64,000 bases of DNA from Paenibacillus sp. PastM-3. GTDB lineage: Bacteria > Bacillota > Bacilli > Paenibacillales > Paenibacillaceae. This document shows, piece after piece, positions 36,524 to 43,865 of this stretch. Position numbers and translations under genes: made by a program. The stretch covers positions 62,001 to 126,000 of the forward strand of contig NZ_JARXXP010000011.1 in the NCBI RefSeq assembly GCF_029893965.1, written 5' to 3'. The stretch's first letter is position 1; each line of letters starts with the position of its first letter. The notes beneath the pieces are model-generated. The model made no database searches. It was not told the DNA's origin and saw only the letters and a list, made by a program, of their open reading frames with translations.

Positions 36524-37711
36524 ATGCCTAATCCTTCCCTTTTTTCGATCAAAAAGCAAATCTATAACCGGATCGCCTACCTGGGAACCGTCTCCAAAGC
36601 CGATTTACTCGAGCATTTCTCCATTACAAGCAGCAGTATGACCCGTATTCTCGAAGAGCTGCTCGCGCAGGAGCTGATCCTTGTTTCCGGACTGGGTTCA
36701 TCAACCGGCGGACGCAAGCCTATTCTTTTTCAGGCCAATCCCTCTTACCGCTATCTTCTGGGACTTGATATCTCGCGGATCAGTTCCTCCCTTGGCTTGT
36801 TCGATCTTCAGCTTAACTGTTTATCCTCTGTGCGCTGGGAGATGGGTCCTGAGCTTTCGCCTGATCGTCTCATTGAACTTGTAGGACAAGAAACGGATGC
36901 CATGCTGGAAAAGCATAATATACAATATGAACAGTTACTCGGTTTAGGAATAGGGGCAGTCGGCCCGCTGGATGCACAGACGGGGGTTATTCTGAAGCCG
37001 GAATACTTTTTGTCAGATGCCTGGAGCAATGTTGCTATATGCAGACTCTTTGAAGATCGGCTGAGGGTTCCGGTAAAGCTTGATAACGGGGCTAACACAG
37101 CGCTATTGGCCGAACACTGGGCACTGCGGGATGAAGCCTGCAAAAATATGCTGTATGTACACGCAGGAGTTAATATCCGCTCATCCATCATGTCCGGCGG
37201 ACAGATCATCCGGGGTTCCGCTGATACGGAGGGAGCCATCGGTCAGATGATCATTCAGACAGGCGGACGGAGACTCGGGGATAAAGGGAATTACGGTGCC
37301 CTGGAAGCTTACGTCTCCCTTCCTTCCCTGGAGGAACGAGTCCAGTCCCAGCTCAGGATCGGCCGCGAAAGCTCCCTGCCGTCTGTTCCGCCTGAACAGA
37401 TCACCTTTTCTACCCTGCTGGAGGCTCTGGAACGTAAAAACACTTTTGTACGGGAGATGTTCCTTGAAACAGCTTCCTATCTGGGAGTCGGCCTGGCCAA
37501 TATGATCAATACGGTTCTTCCACAGTATGTGATTGTCGGCGGGGCACTTATTAATGCTGACCCCATAGTCTATGAAACGGCGGTTAACGTGGCACAGAAA
37601 AATATATATGACTCTTCAAGCTACAAGCCTGTATTCACCCCCGGTATCCTTAGAGAAGAAAGCGTTATGACCGGCGCGGCACTCCAGCTTCTTTCAGATT
37701 TGGAGATCTAA
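36524..37711 (+). CDS. ROK-family transcriptional regulator
   Basis: A 395-residue NagC/XylR-like protein: N-terminal winged-helix ('IKKQIYNRIAYLGTVSKADLLEHFSITSSSMTRILEEL') followed by a ROK sugar-kinase-like domain ('LGLGIGAVGPLDAQTGVI', 'LDNGANTALLAEHWA'). The typical ROK zinc motif CxCGxxGC is absent: the segment reads 'GQMIIQTGGRRLGDKGNYGALEAY', which has no Cys cluster, and the N-terminal HTH marks it as a regulator, not a kinase. The start is the ATG with GGAG 9 bases upstream; a TTG seven codons earlier is the alternative. The inducing sugar and target genes are unknown; no sugar operon adjoins it. Confidence 0.85.
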   Translation: MPNPSLFSIKKQIYNRIAYLGTVSKADLLEHFSITSSSMTRILEELLAQELILVSGLGSSTGGRKPILFQANPSYRYLLGLDISRISSSLGLFDLQLNCLSSVRWEMGPELSPDRLIELVGQETDAMLEKHNIQYEQLLGLGIGAVGPLDAQTGVILKPEYFLSDAWSNVAICRLFEDRLRVPVKLDNGANTALLAEHWALRDEACKNMLYVHAGVNIRSSIMSGGQIIRGSADTEGAIGQMIIQTGGRRLGDKGNYGALEAYVSLPSLEERVQSQLRIGRESSLPSVPPEQITFSTLLEALERKNTFVREMFLETASYLGVGLANMINTVLPQYVIVGGALINADPIVYETAVNVAQKNIYDSSSYKPVFTPGILREESVMTGAALQLLSDLEI

Positions 37712-37757
37712 AAGATGTTTAGCTATTGGTAGGGCAAAGTCTAATTTGTAAAAAAGT

Positions 37758-37793
37758 TTGACTTTGCGCCGACTATATCGTATTATTCGAATA
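37758..37793 (+). promoter_or_regulatory. Sigma-A promoter and operator of the arsR-type/CoADR operon
   Basis: TTGACT (37758-37763), 17-base spacer, TATTAT (37781-37786), with the perfect palindrome TATTCGAATA (37784-37793) overlapping the -10. The position is right for a homodimeric ArsR-family repressor. Confidence 0.7.
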
Positions 37794-37821
37794 TAAGGAT
37801 ATAACCCCCGGGAGGAATATC

Positions 37822-38136
37822 ATGAATAATACCGCTTTTCATAATAGTGATTCCAAGCAATTTAACGAACTGGCTGAATTATTAAAAGCTTTGTCACACC
37901 CCGTCCGGCTGTGCATTGTCCGCGGCCTGATGCGCAAGAAGAAATGCAATGTATCCTATATGCAGGAATGCCTGGACCTTCCGCAGTCGACCGTTTCCCA
38001 GCATCTGCAGAAGCTGCGCAGTGCAGGCATTGTTGCGACCGAGCGCAATGGCCTGGAAGTGAACTACGTCCTTGCAGATCAGCGGATTGAACAAATGATA
38101 CCTATTTTATTCGGAGAGGAAGATTGTGAATCATGA
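37822..38136 (+). CDS. ArsR-family repressor, probably persulfide-responsive
   Basis: A 104-residue winged-helix protein ('LSHPVRLCIVRGLMRKKKCNVSYMQECLDLPQSTVSQHLQKLRSAGIVATERNGLEVNYVL'). Cys residues at about 32, 42 and 50 could act as thiol sensors, as in the SqrR/BigR-like branch of ArsR proteins that respond to persulfide, although this is inference. It overlaps the CoADR start by 4 bases (ATGA), so regulator and enzyme are coupled. A GGGAGG site precedes the ATG. Confidence 0.85.
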   Translation: MNNTAFHNSDSKQFNELAELLKALSHPVRLCIVRGLMRKKKCNVSYMQECLDLPQSTVSQHLQKLRSAGIVATERNGLEVNYVLADQRIEQMIPILFGEEDCES

Positions 38137-40598
38137 GCAAAAAAGTATTGATTGTGGGCGGAGTTGCCGGAGGTGCCTCCGCAGCAGCCCGCCTGCGCCG
38201 TCTGGATGAGCATGCCGACATTATTCTTTTTGAAAAAGGCCCTTACATCTCATTTGCCAATTGCGGCTTACCTTATTATATAGGCGGTACAATTGTTGAC
38301 CGCGAACGCCTGCTGGTTCAGACCCCTAAAGGCATGGCAGACCGTTTCCGGATTGATGTGCGGATTCAGAGCGAAGTCATAGGCGTTGACCCGGTCAAAC
38401 GTACGGTCCAAGTCCAGAGCGAGGAACGGGGGCTGTATGAAGAAAGCTATGATGAGCTGATCCTGTCACCGGGTGCCCGTCCCATCATTCCCGATCTGCC
38501 CGGAAAGGACCATCCGCTCATTCATACCGTCCGCAATATTCCGGATATTGACCGTATCAAAGAGCTCATTACTTCTCATAACAACCAGTCTTCAATTGTA
38601 ATCGGCGGCGGGTTCATCGGTGTTGAAATGGCCGAAAATTTAAAGGAAGCCGGTTTAGCAGTGACGCTGGTTGAAGGAAACGGGCAGCTGCTGGCACCTT
38701 TTGATCCCGAGCTGGCAGCATCCATTGCCCGGGAAATGGAACAGCATGGCATAAATCTGCTGTTCTCAGAGCGGGTCCAGGGCTTCCGTTCACTTGACCA
38801 AGGTATTGGCGTAGAGCTTGCCGGCGGCCGTATGCTGACTGCAGATCTGGTCATTCTGGCAATCGGAGTTACTCCGGACACGGCTTTTCTGCGTAGCAGC
38901 GGAGTCGCGCTGGGCGCACGCGGACATATCCTTGTTGATGAAACGCTGGAAACCAATATCCCGCATATCTATGCTGCAGGTGATGCCATTGAGGTTACGG
39001 ATTACGTTCATGGCACCAAAACCGCGGTTCCGCTTGCCGGCCCTGCCAACAAACAAGGCCGGATTATTGCAGACCGGATTGCCGGACTCAATTCCGTTTA
39101 TAGAGGAACTCAAGGCTCGTCGATTATTAAGGTGTTCGGATTGACCGGAGCATCAACAGGCAGTAATGAGAAGACATTGAAACGTCTTGGCGTCAGCTAT
39201 CAGTCGGTCATCGTCCACCCCGGGTCACATGCATCCTACTATCCCGGATCCAGTCCGATAACACTTAAACTGCTGTATACGCCGGAAGGGAAAATTCTTG
39301 GCGCACAGGCAGTCGGCTATGACGGGGTTGACAAGCGGATTGATGCGATAGCCACAGCTATTCATTTTGGCGGTCATATCAGCGATCTGGCAGAGCTTGA
39401 GCTGTGTTATGCCCCCCCTTATTCATCTGCAAAAGACCCCGTTAACATGGCGGGTTACGCAGCAGACAATAATGCAGCTGGCCGTGTTCAGCTTTTCACG
39501 TATGATCAGCTGGATTTGCGTGAGCCGGATCTAACGGTACTTCTGGATGTGCGCAGTGCGCTGGAGCATCAGAACGGACATATCCCGGATTCCTTGTCCA
39601 TACCGGTAGATGAGCTCCGTGAGCGGATGCATGAACTGGATGCCTCCAAAGAGATCTGGGTCTATTGTCAGGTTGGCCTGCGCGGTTATACAGCTGCCCA
39701 AATTCTGCGGCAGCATGGTTATCAAGTAAAAAATCTCAGCGGCGGATATAAAACCTACCGGGAGTCACAGTTTAAGCCTGTTCCCTTCTCCGGAACGGAC
39801 GGCAGCAGCGGAACAGAGCAGAAGAACAACGGGTATTCTTCTGCTGAAAGCAAGCCTGCCCTTCAGATAGACAACGATTTGAACGTATGCGGATTAAGCT
39901 GTCCCGGTCCGTTAATGCAAGTCAAACAGGCCATGGATCATCTTGCTGCAGGCCAGACTCTCCGTGTAAAGGCATCTGATCCGGGATTCTATGAGGATGT
40001 GAAGGCATGGACGGCCATGTCCGGCTCTCAGCTTCTTCAGCTGGAACGGGGTAACGGCGGCATTATTGAGGCGGTGATTGCCAAACAACTGCCCTCCTCT
40101 CCACCCTCTTCAGGCGTTGCTGCTGTTGTGCCTGCAAGTACCATGGTTGTCTTCAGCGGCGATCTGGACAAAGCCATCGCTTCTTTTATCATAGCCAACG
40201 GCGCAGCTGCCAGCGGCCGCAAAGTGACGATGTTTTTCACCTTCTGGGGGCTAAGCATCCTTCGCAAGCCGCAGACGCAGACGCTACCTAAAACAATGCT
40301 CGGCCGGATGTTTGACATGATGCTGCCGGGGAGCAGCCGCAAGCTCGGCTTGTCCAAAATGAATATGTTCGGTGCAGGTCCGAAGCTGATCCGCAGCATC
40401 ATGTCGGGCAATAATGTTGCCTCTCTGGAAGAGCTCATTCAGAGCGCAGCCGCTCAGGGAGTAGAGATGGTGGCCTGTCAGATGTCTATGGATCTTATGG
40501 GCATCCGGCAGGAGGAGCTGATGGACGGGATCAAAATTGGCGGAGTCGGTTACTATTTGGGTGAGGCGGCTTCAGCGAACCATAATCTGTTTATCTAA
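38133..40598 (+). CDS. Four-domain CoA-disulfide/persulfide reductase (CoADR-rhodanese-TusA-DsrE)
   Basis: An 821-residue fusion. Residues 1 to about 445 are an FAD/NAD(P)H disulfide oxidoreductase of the CoA-disulfide reductase type, with GGVAGGASAAAR and catalytic Cys44 in SFANCGLPYY. About 453-545 is a rhodanese domain with catalytic Cys512 (VYCQVGLRGY). About 576-652 is a TusA-like sulfur carrier with Cys590 in GLSCPGP. About 666-821 is a DsrE/DsrF-like domain with Cys782 (VACQM). All four active-site cysteines are present, so sulfur could be passed between domains. It probably reduces CoA persulfide or disulfide and shuttles sulfane sulfur. It is cytoplasmic and controlled by the ArsR-type gene just upstream. 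Confidence 0.92.
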   Translation: MSKKVLIVGGVAGGASAAARLRRLDEHADIILFEKGPYISFANCGLPYYIGGTIVDRERLLVQTPKGMADRFRIDVRIQSEVIGVDPVKRTVQVQSEERGLYEESYDELILSPGARPIIPDLPGKDHPLIHTVRNIPDIDRIKELITSHNNQSSIVIGGGFIGVEMAENLKEAGLAVTLVEGNGQLLAPFDPELAASIAREMEQHGINLLFSERVQGFRSLDQGIGVELAGGRMLTADLVILAIGVTPDTAFLRSSGVALGARGHILVDETLETNIPHIYAAGDAIEVTDYVHGTKTAVPLAGPANKQGRIIADRIAGLNSVYRGTQGSSIIKVFGLTGASTGSNEKTLKRLGVSYQSVIVHPGSHASYYPGSSPITLKLLYTPEGKILGAQAVGYDGVDKRIDAIATAIHFGGHISDLAELELCYAPPYSSAKDPVNMAGYAADNNAAGRVQLFTYDQLDLREPDLTVLLDVRSALEHQNGHIPDSLSIPVDELRERMHELDASKEIWVYCQVGLRGYTAAQILRQHGYQVKNLSGGYKTYRESQFKPVPFSGTDGSSGTEQKNNGYSSAESKPALQIDNDLNVCGLSCPGPLMQVKQAMDHLAAGQTLRVKASDPGFYEDVKAWTAMSGSQLLQLERGNGGIIEAVIAKQLPSSPPSSGVAAVVPASTMVVFSGDLDKAIASFIIANGAAASGRKVTMFFTFWGLSILRKPQTQTLPKTMLGRMFDMMLPGSSRKLGLSKMNMFGAGPKLIRSIMSGNNVASLEELIQSAAAQGVEMVACQMSMDLMGIRQEELMDGIKIGGVGYYLGEAASANHNLFI

Positions 40599-40617
40599 AA
40601 GCTGCATAATACAATAC

Positions 40618-40655
40618 AAAAAGGCCCCGGTCAGCACATTTGACGGGGCCTTTTT
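40618..40655. terminator. Terminator after the CoADR gene (bidirectional)
   Basis: A strong stem AAAGGCCCCGTCA/TGACGGGGCCTTT flanked by A and T runs, 20 bases beyond the stop. Confidence 0.92.
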
Positions 40656-40973
40656 GCCGTTCTATTCAAAGAGCTTCATAAGATTGTCCATTCCGTTTCC
40701 CTAAGTTAGCTCCATATGCCAGGCGTATGATTCCTTTCAAACCATTCACTTTAATTTCTATATTCGCTTTACAGCAATTTGTTTTCATCATGTCCTATAA
40801 TTTTCCATAATCTATATTAGATTTTTATATATACGTGACTTTAGTAGAATAGTAATATCTCCTTGTTACATAATCTTTATTCGCTACAACACGACATTAC
40901 GGGAGTTACGCCTTTATGCATCATGAATTATGGAACCATGTATAGTACATCATCTTGGGATACAGACCATTCT
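40656..40973. other. A/T-rich gap without a convincing gene
   Basis: No supported gene. On the minus strand 40666-40791 could encode a 41-residue peptide (Met-Met-Lys-Thr-Asn-Cys-Cys...), but its ribosome site is weak (AGGAC) and nothing else supports it. Codon use is A/T-rich compared with the flanking genes. Confidence 0.5.
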
Positions 40974-41060
40974 AACCAAATTGCCATAAGGGCTGGTTGG
41001 TATGGGACTAGCATAAACTAATCCTCGTGAGCGTCATAAACTAAGTTTGTGGCGCTTTTT
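40974..41060 (+). promoter_or_regulatory. Attenuator-like leader upstream of a lipoprotein gene
   Basis: Successive plus-strand hairpins: AACCA-GCC / GGC-TGGTT (40974-40998), a weak GGGACTAG/CTAATCC stem (41004-41024), and a strong terminator (12-bp stem 41030-41041 with 41045-41056, then TTTTT). The terminator ends only 24 bases before the lipoprotein start codon, leaving no room for a promoter in between. It therefore looks like a conditional terminator, or the end of a small RNA. Confidence 0.55.
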
Positions 41061-41084
41061 AAAAATTCTAGAGGGGTTGATACA

Positions 41085-41402
41085 ATGAAGAAACTTCTTT
41101 GTATTATATCTGTTTGCTTTCTTTTAATGGGGTGCTCAAATGACAATGTTAACAGTAGCAATAATTTGTCCAACAGCGATCCGGTGACTTGGCTCACAAT
41201 GGATGGAAACAAATACTATTACACAACTACTTATGACAGTATGGATGAGACCGAACTGGTTGATACGGGAAACGTAACAGATAGTGAAGATGGTATTCAA
41301 CTTGGTCTTAAAATCTATAAAAGCAATCTTTTCGAAGACCGTTATTTCATAAAAAGCCAAGACTATGAAAAAGCATGGCGGGAATATAAATTACGCGATT
41401 AA
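41085..41402 (+). CDS. Small hypothetical lipoprotein, 105 aa
   Basis: A signal peptide with lipobox LLMGC, then an Asn/Ser-rich linker and a hydrophilic domain ('WLTMDGNKYYYTTTYDS', 'DGIQLGLKIYKSN'). The start is the ATG with GAGGGG 8 bases upstream. Low G+C and A/T-rich codons contrast with the neighbouring genes. It would be anchored in the outer leaflet of the cell membrane. Its stop codon overlaps the stop of the convergent DrrB remnant within a shared TTAA. I recognise no family. Confidence 0.7.
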   Translation: MKKLLCIISVCFLLMGCSNDNVNSSNNLSNSDPVTWLTMDGNKYYYTTTYDSMDETELVDTGNVTDSEDGIQLGLKIYKSNLFEDRYFIKSQDYEKAWREYKLRD

Positions 41403-42049
41403 ACCGCATTCCGTCTATACACATGTACCGCAAACAGATAGGCAACAATCAGGATTCCGGTACACCACGCCAGAGCGGCCCATATGTCAGTGCCTACCGG
41501 CTGGTCAGACAGCAGGTTGCGGATGGCTTCAACGATCGGGGTCACGGGCTGATTTTCGGCGAAGACACGCACAGCTTTGGGCATCGAACCGGTCGGAACT
41601 AAGGCCGAGCTGATGAAGGGCAGGAAGATTAGCGGATAGGAAAAGGCGCTTGCGCCCTCCAGGGTTTTGGCGGATAATCCGGCGATGGCTGCCACCCAGG
41701 TCAAGGCCAGTGTAAACAGCACAAGTATACCTGCTACAGCCAGCCAGGCCAAAATTCCTGCCGGAGAGCGGAAACCCATAAGCAGGGCAACGAGGATGAT
41801 GACAGCAACGGAGAGAATGTTCGATACCACAGAGGTCAGCACATGCCCCCACAGCACTGCGGAACGGGCAATCGGCATAGAGTTGAACCGTTCGATAATA
41901 CCGCGCTGCTTATCTATGAACAGCCGGTAGGCAACGTATGCCACACCGCTGGCAATCGCCATAAGCAGGATGCCGGGCAACAGGTAGTTAACATAATTAT
42001 CTGTATCTGTTTCTATAGCACCGCCAAATACATAGACGAACAGCAGCAT
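41399..42049 (-). pseudogene. DrrB-like ABC-2 permease, N-terminally truncated by deletion
   Basis: About 216 residues of an ABC-2 type multidrug permease ('[34 protein letters not shown]', 'MPIARSAVLWGHVLTSVVSNIL', 'AFSYPLIFLPFISSALVPTGSMP'). The first 40-50 residues, including the first membrane helix, are missing, and the upstream sequence runs straight into the DrrA-like ATPase remnant. With no ribosome site at the truncation, translation is doubtful. Confidence 0.85.
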
Positions 42050-42273
42050 CCCGGTGCGGGATTTGACATCACGTCGAAGCCGTTAACGGATGCAGTGCCC
42101 TCATCTTGTCTGAGCAGCGTGGAGAGAATTCTGACGATCGTCGTCTTGCCTGCGCCGTTACTGCCGAGCAGGGCAAAAATCTCACCACGCTCCACTTCAA
42201 AATCGACTCCTTTTAACACCTCGGTATTCCTGAAGGATTTACGCAGACCCTGCACTTGAATTGCTTTTCCCAT
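42013..42273 (-). pseudogene. DrrA-like ABC ATPase, 3' part deleted
   Basis: The first about 75 residues of a DrrA-type multidrug ATPase are intact, including Walker [17 protein letters not shown] and the start of the Q-loop region ('[16 protein letters not shown]'). At about 42050-42060 it jumps into the DrrB sequence out of frame, adding a nonsense tail rich in Cys and Ser. Family lengths (about 310 residues for DrrA) suggest that about 0.85-0.9 kb is missing. The start is the ATG at 42273, with a GGGTGG-type site 8 bases upstream. Confidence 0.85.
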
Positions 42274-42288
42274 CCCGTTAACCACCCT

Positions 42289-42639
42289 TCACTTCAGTTT
42301 ATCCGTTGCCTTGTTCATGGCCTTGGCTGTCTTCTGGTCAACCGCCTCCTGATAAAGGTCAGCGTAGGTTTTGGAATCCTTGATCAGCTCGTCACAGAAC
42401 GCTGCAACATCTTTGCCGGTCACTTCAAGCACGCCTTTTCCCAGAGAAGCACCTTCTTCAAACAGATCAACGATTCCCGAGAGCAGCTCTGTTCCCTCAC
42501 CCATGTCCACCGGACCGACTTTAAAAAGATATTTTTGCATCTCTTTATATACAATCTGGTAATCCTGCGGAAGTGCCTTAACACGCGCCACATGCGCCTT
42601 CCACTCTTTTCTGCCCTCGATCATATCCCGTATACTCAT
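42289..42639 (-). CDS. DUF1048-family protein
   Basis: A 116-residue helical protein ('RDMIEGRKEWKAHVARVKALPQDYQIVYKEMQKYLFKVG'), a paralogue of the next gene upstream. DUF1048 proteins typically lie in PadR-regulated operons with DrrAB-like ABC exporters, and their role is unknown. The ABC genes downstream are broken, so this protein now lacks its usual partners in cis. Confidence 0.85.
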   Translation of the reverse strand: MSIRDMIEGRKEWKAHVARVKALPQDYQIVYKEMQKYLFKVGPVDMGEGTELLSGIVDLFEEGASLGKGVLEVTGKDVAAFCDELIKDSKTYADLYQEAVDQKTAKAMNKATDKLK

Positions 42640-42650
42640 GTGAGCCCCTC

Positions 42651-42998
42651 CTATTTGCCTAATTTTTTGGCTATGTTATTGTTAAGCTGCTCGCGCCAAT
42701 TGTCGCGGTAAGACTTTGCCCCTTCTTCGCCGGTCAGCGCTGAGCAGAAGCCCTTGATGTCGTCGCCCAAAACCTCACCGATGCTCTGTCCGTCAGCCGC
42801 CGATGTTTCCAGCAGGCCAAGCACACCGTCAAAGATCGGCATCAGATTACGGCCGGTGAAATCGGAGTGTGCCCATAGATTCTCCTGCATGGTTGCCCAG
42901 GCAGCCTGGTAATCCGCAGGGAGCTCCTTTACCCGTAATTCAAAGGCCTTGAATTCTTTAGTCATATCCCTGCCGGTCATTTTTTCCCACAGATTCAT
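42651..42998 (-). CDS. DUF1048-family protein
   Basis: A 115-residue protein with the same 'LPADYQAAWATMQENLW' pattern as its neighbour. The start at 42998 is supported by GGAG 8 bases upstream and by the 4-base ATGA overlap with the PadR stop. Two tandem DUF1048 copies suggest duplication or a heteromeric complex. Confidence 0.87.
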   Translation of the reverse strand: MNLWEKMTGRDMTKEFKAFELRVKELPADYQAAWATMQENLWAHSDFTGRNLMPIFDGVLGLLETSAADGQSIGEVLGDDIKGFCSALTGEEGAKSYRDNWREQLNNNIAKKLGK

Positions 42999-43330
42999 TC
43001 TGCTCTCTCCTTTAACTCGCTCATTTTTGATGATACGAAGGCCCATTTATCCCAGAACCTCTGCAGCTCCTCACGCCCTGCAGCATTGATCGCGAAAAAC
43101 TTCCGCGGCGGCCCCAGCTCGGAGGGCTTCTTGGTGGTCTCCACCAGCTTGTTTTTTTCAAGCCGAACCAGGATCGTGTACACCGTTCCCTCCACAACAT
43201 CCGCGAAGCCGAGGGCATTCAGCTGCCGTGTGATTTCGTAGCCATAGGTATCCTTGCGGCTTATAATTTCCAGGACACAGCCCTCAAGCACGCCTTTGAG
43301 CATTTCTGTCAGGTTATCCAATGTAATCAT
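42995..43330 (-). CDS. PadR-family transcriptional repressor
   Basis: A 111-residue regulator with the PadR winged helix ('GVLEGCVLEIISRKDTYGYEITRQLNALGF', 'EGTVYTILVRLEKNKLVE'). PadR proteins of this type repress adjacent ABC-exporter genes and are released by hydrophobic drugs. The first codon is either the ATG at 43330, close to AAAGG, or the TTG three codons later with AAGG at 9 bases. It is the first gene of the PadR-DUF1048-DUF1048-DrrA-DrrB operon. Confidence 0.88.
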   Translation of the reverse strand: MITLDNLTEMLKGVLEGCVLEIISRKDTYGYEITRQLNALGFADVVEGTVYTILVRLEKNKLVETTKKPSELGPPRKFFAINAAGREELQRFWDKWAFVSSKMSELKERAE

Positions 43331-43363
43331 CCTTTACTATTCTGTATGACTGGTATGCAGTAT

Positions 43364-43397
43364 TACTTAGTACTACTATAAAGTATCACTGAGTAGT
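43364..43397. promoter_or_regulatory. Candidate PadR operator region
   Basis: The perfect palindrome TACTTAGTA (43364-43372) overlaps the left arm of a wider ACTACT/AGTAGT inverted repeat (43372-43397), 34-70 bases upstream of padR. Confidence 0.45.
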
Positions 43398-43428
43398 GCG
43401 GATGTCAATATCCGGCTCCCTAAAAATA

Positions 43429-43455
43429 GAAAACCCGCGCATAGCGCGGGTTCTT
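43429..43455 (-). terminator. Terminator after the 59-aa gene
   Basis: AACCCGCGC/GCGCGGGTT stem with a 3-base loop; TTTTCTATTTTT follows on the minus strand. Confidence 0.9.
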
Positions 43456-43517
43456 AAGGGACTATTGTTCATGTCCTATGACATTCTTAGAGTTATGAGG
43501 AAGCCGCTCAAAAAAGA

Positions 43518-43697
43518 CTAAGCGCTCTGGCTTGGTTTCTTGCGGATGCTTGTAAGTTCAAAAGCCTCTTTCGGAATTCCCAGCTCCTGCGCCCTCTTCT
43601 TTTTGATCACCATGGCTTGCTGCAGGCTGGTAGCCTGAAATTCAATGGTGGTGCCGCGCGGATCCTCAAATGCATAGTAACTTTTTTTATTGGACAT
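43518..43697 (-). CDS. Small conserved-looking protein, 59 aa
   Basis: An ATG at 43697 with GGAG just upstream (and a GGAGG slightly further) opens a 59-codon frame rich in Lys and Gln: it begins MSNKKSYYAFEDPRG, has 'TTIEFQATSLQQAM' and 'KKKRAQELGIPKEAFELTSI', and ends QSA. It reads as a small soluble beta-alpha domain. A terminator follows and a structured leader precedes it. I do not recognise the family. Confidence rests on the ribosome site, codon use and terminator. Confidence 0.7.
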   Translation of the reverse strand: MSNKKSYYAFEDPRGTTIEFQATSLQQAMVIKKKRAQELGIPKEAFELTSIRKKPSQSA

Positions 43698-43747
43698 TCA
43701 CTCCGGGCCTCCTGATCCTGTACACGAATCATTTTTTTTGGTAAATC

Positions 43748-43834
43748 ACCCTGATAGTGTGTGCCTCAACCTGAGGAACTATGCGTGAATGCTGTCCACC
43801 CGGTCTGAAAAGACCGGATGGCTAACAATAGGGT
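43748..43834 (-). ncRNA. Structured leader candidate (three-way junction) upstream of the 59-aa gene
   Basis: Complementary segments enclose two hairpins: ACCCT/AGGGT at the ends (43748-43752 and 43830-43834); ATAGT+CCTCA / TGAGG+ACTAT (43754-43782); and an 11-bp stem CCATCCGGTCT/AGACCGGGTGG (43796-43821). In the last stem the one non-Watson-Crick position is a G-T wobble on the minus strand but an A-C mismatch on the plus strand, favouring a minus-strand RNA. It ends about 50 bases before the small gene's start. No known riboswitch class was recognised. Confidence 0.4.
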
Positions 43835-43865
43835 TTAACGTTTATTGCGGCTCAAACCTGCCGGT

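Noticed and set aside
40666..40791. 41-residue minus-strand peptide
   Set aside because: Weak ribosome site and no supporting context other than a shared bidirectional terminator.
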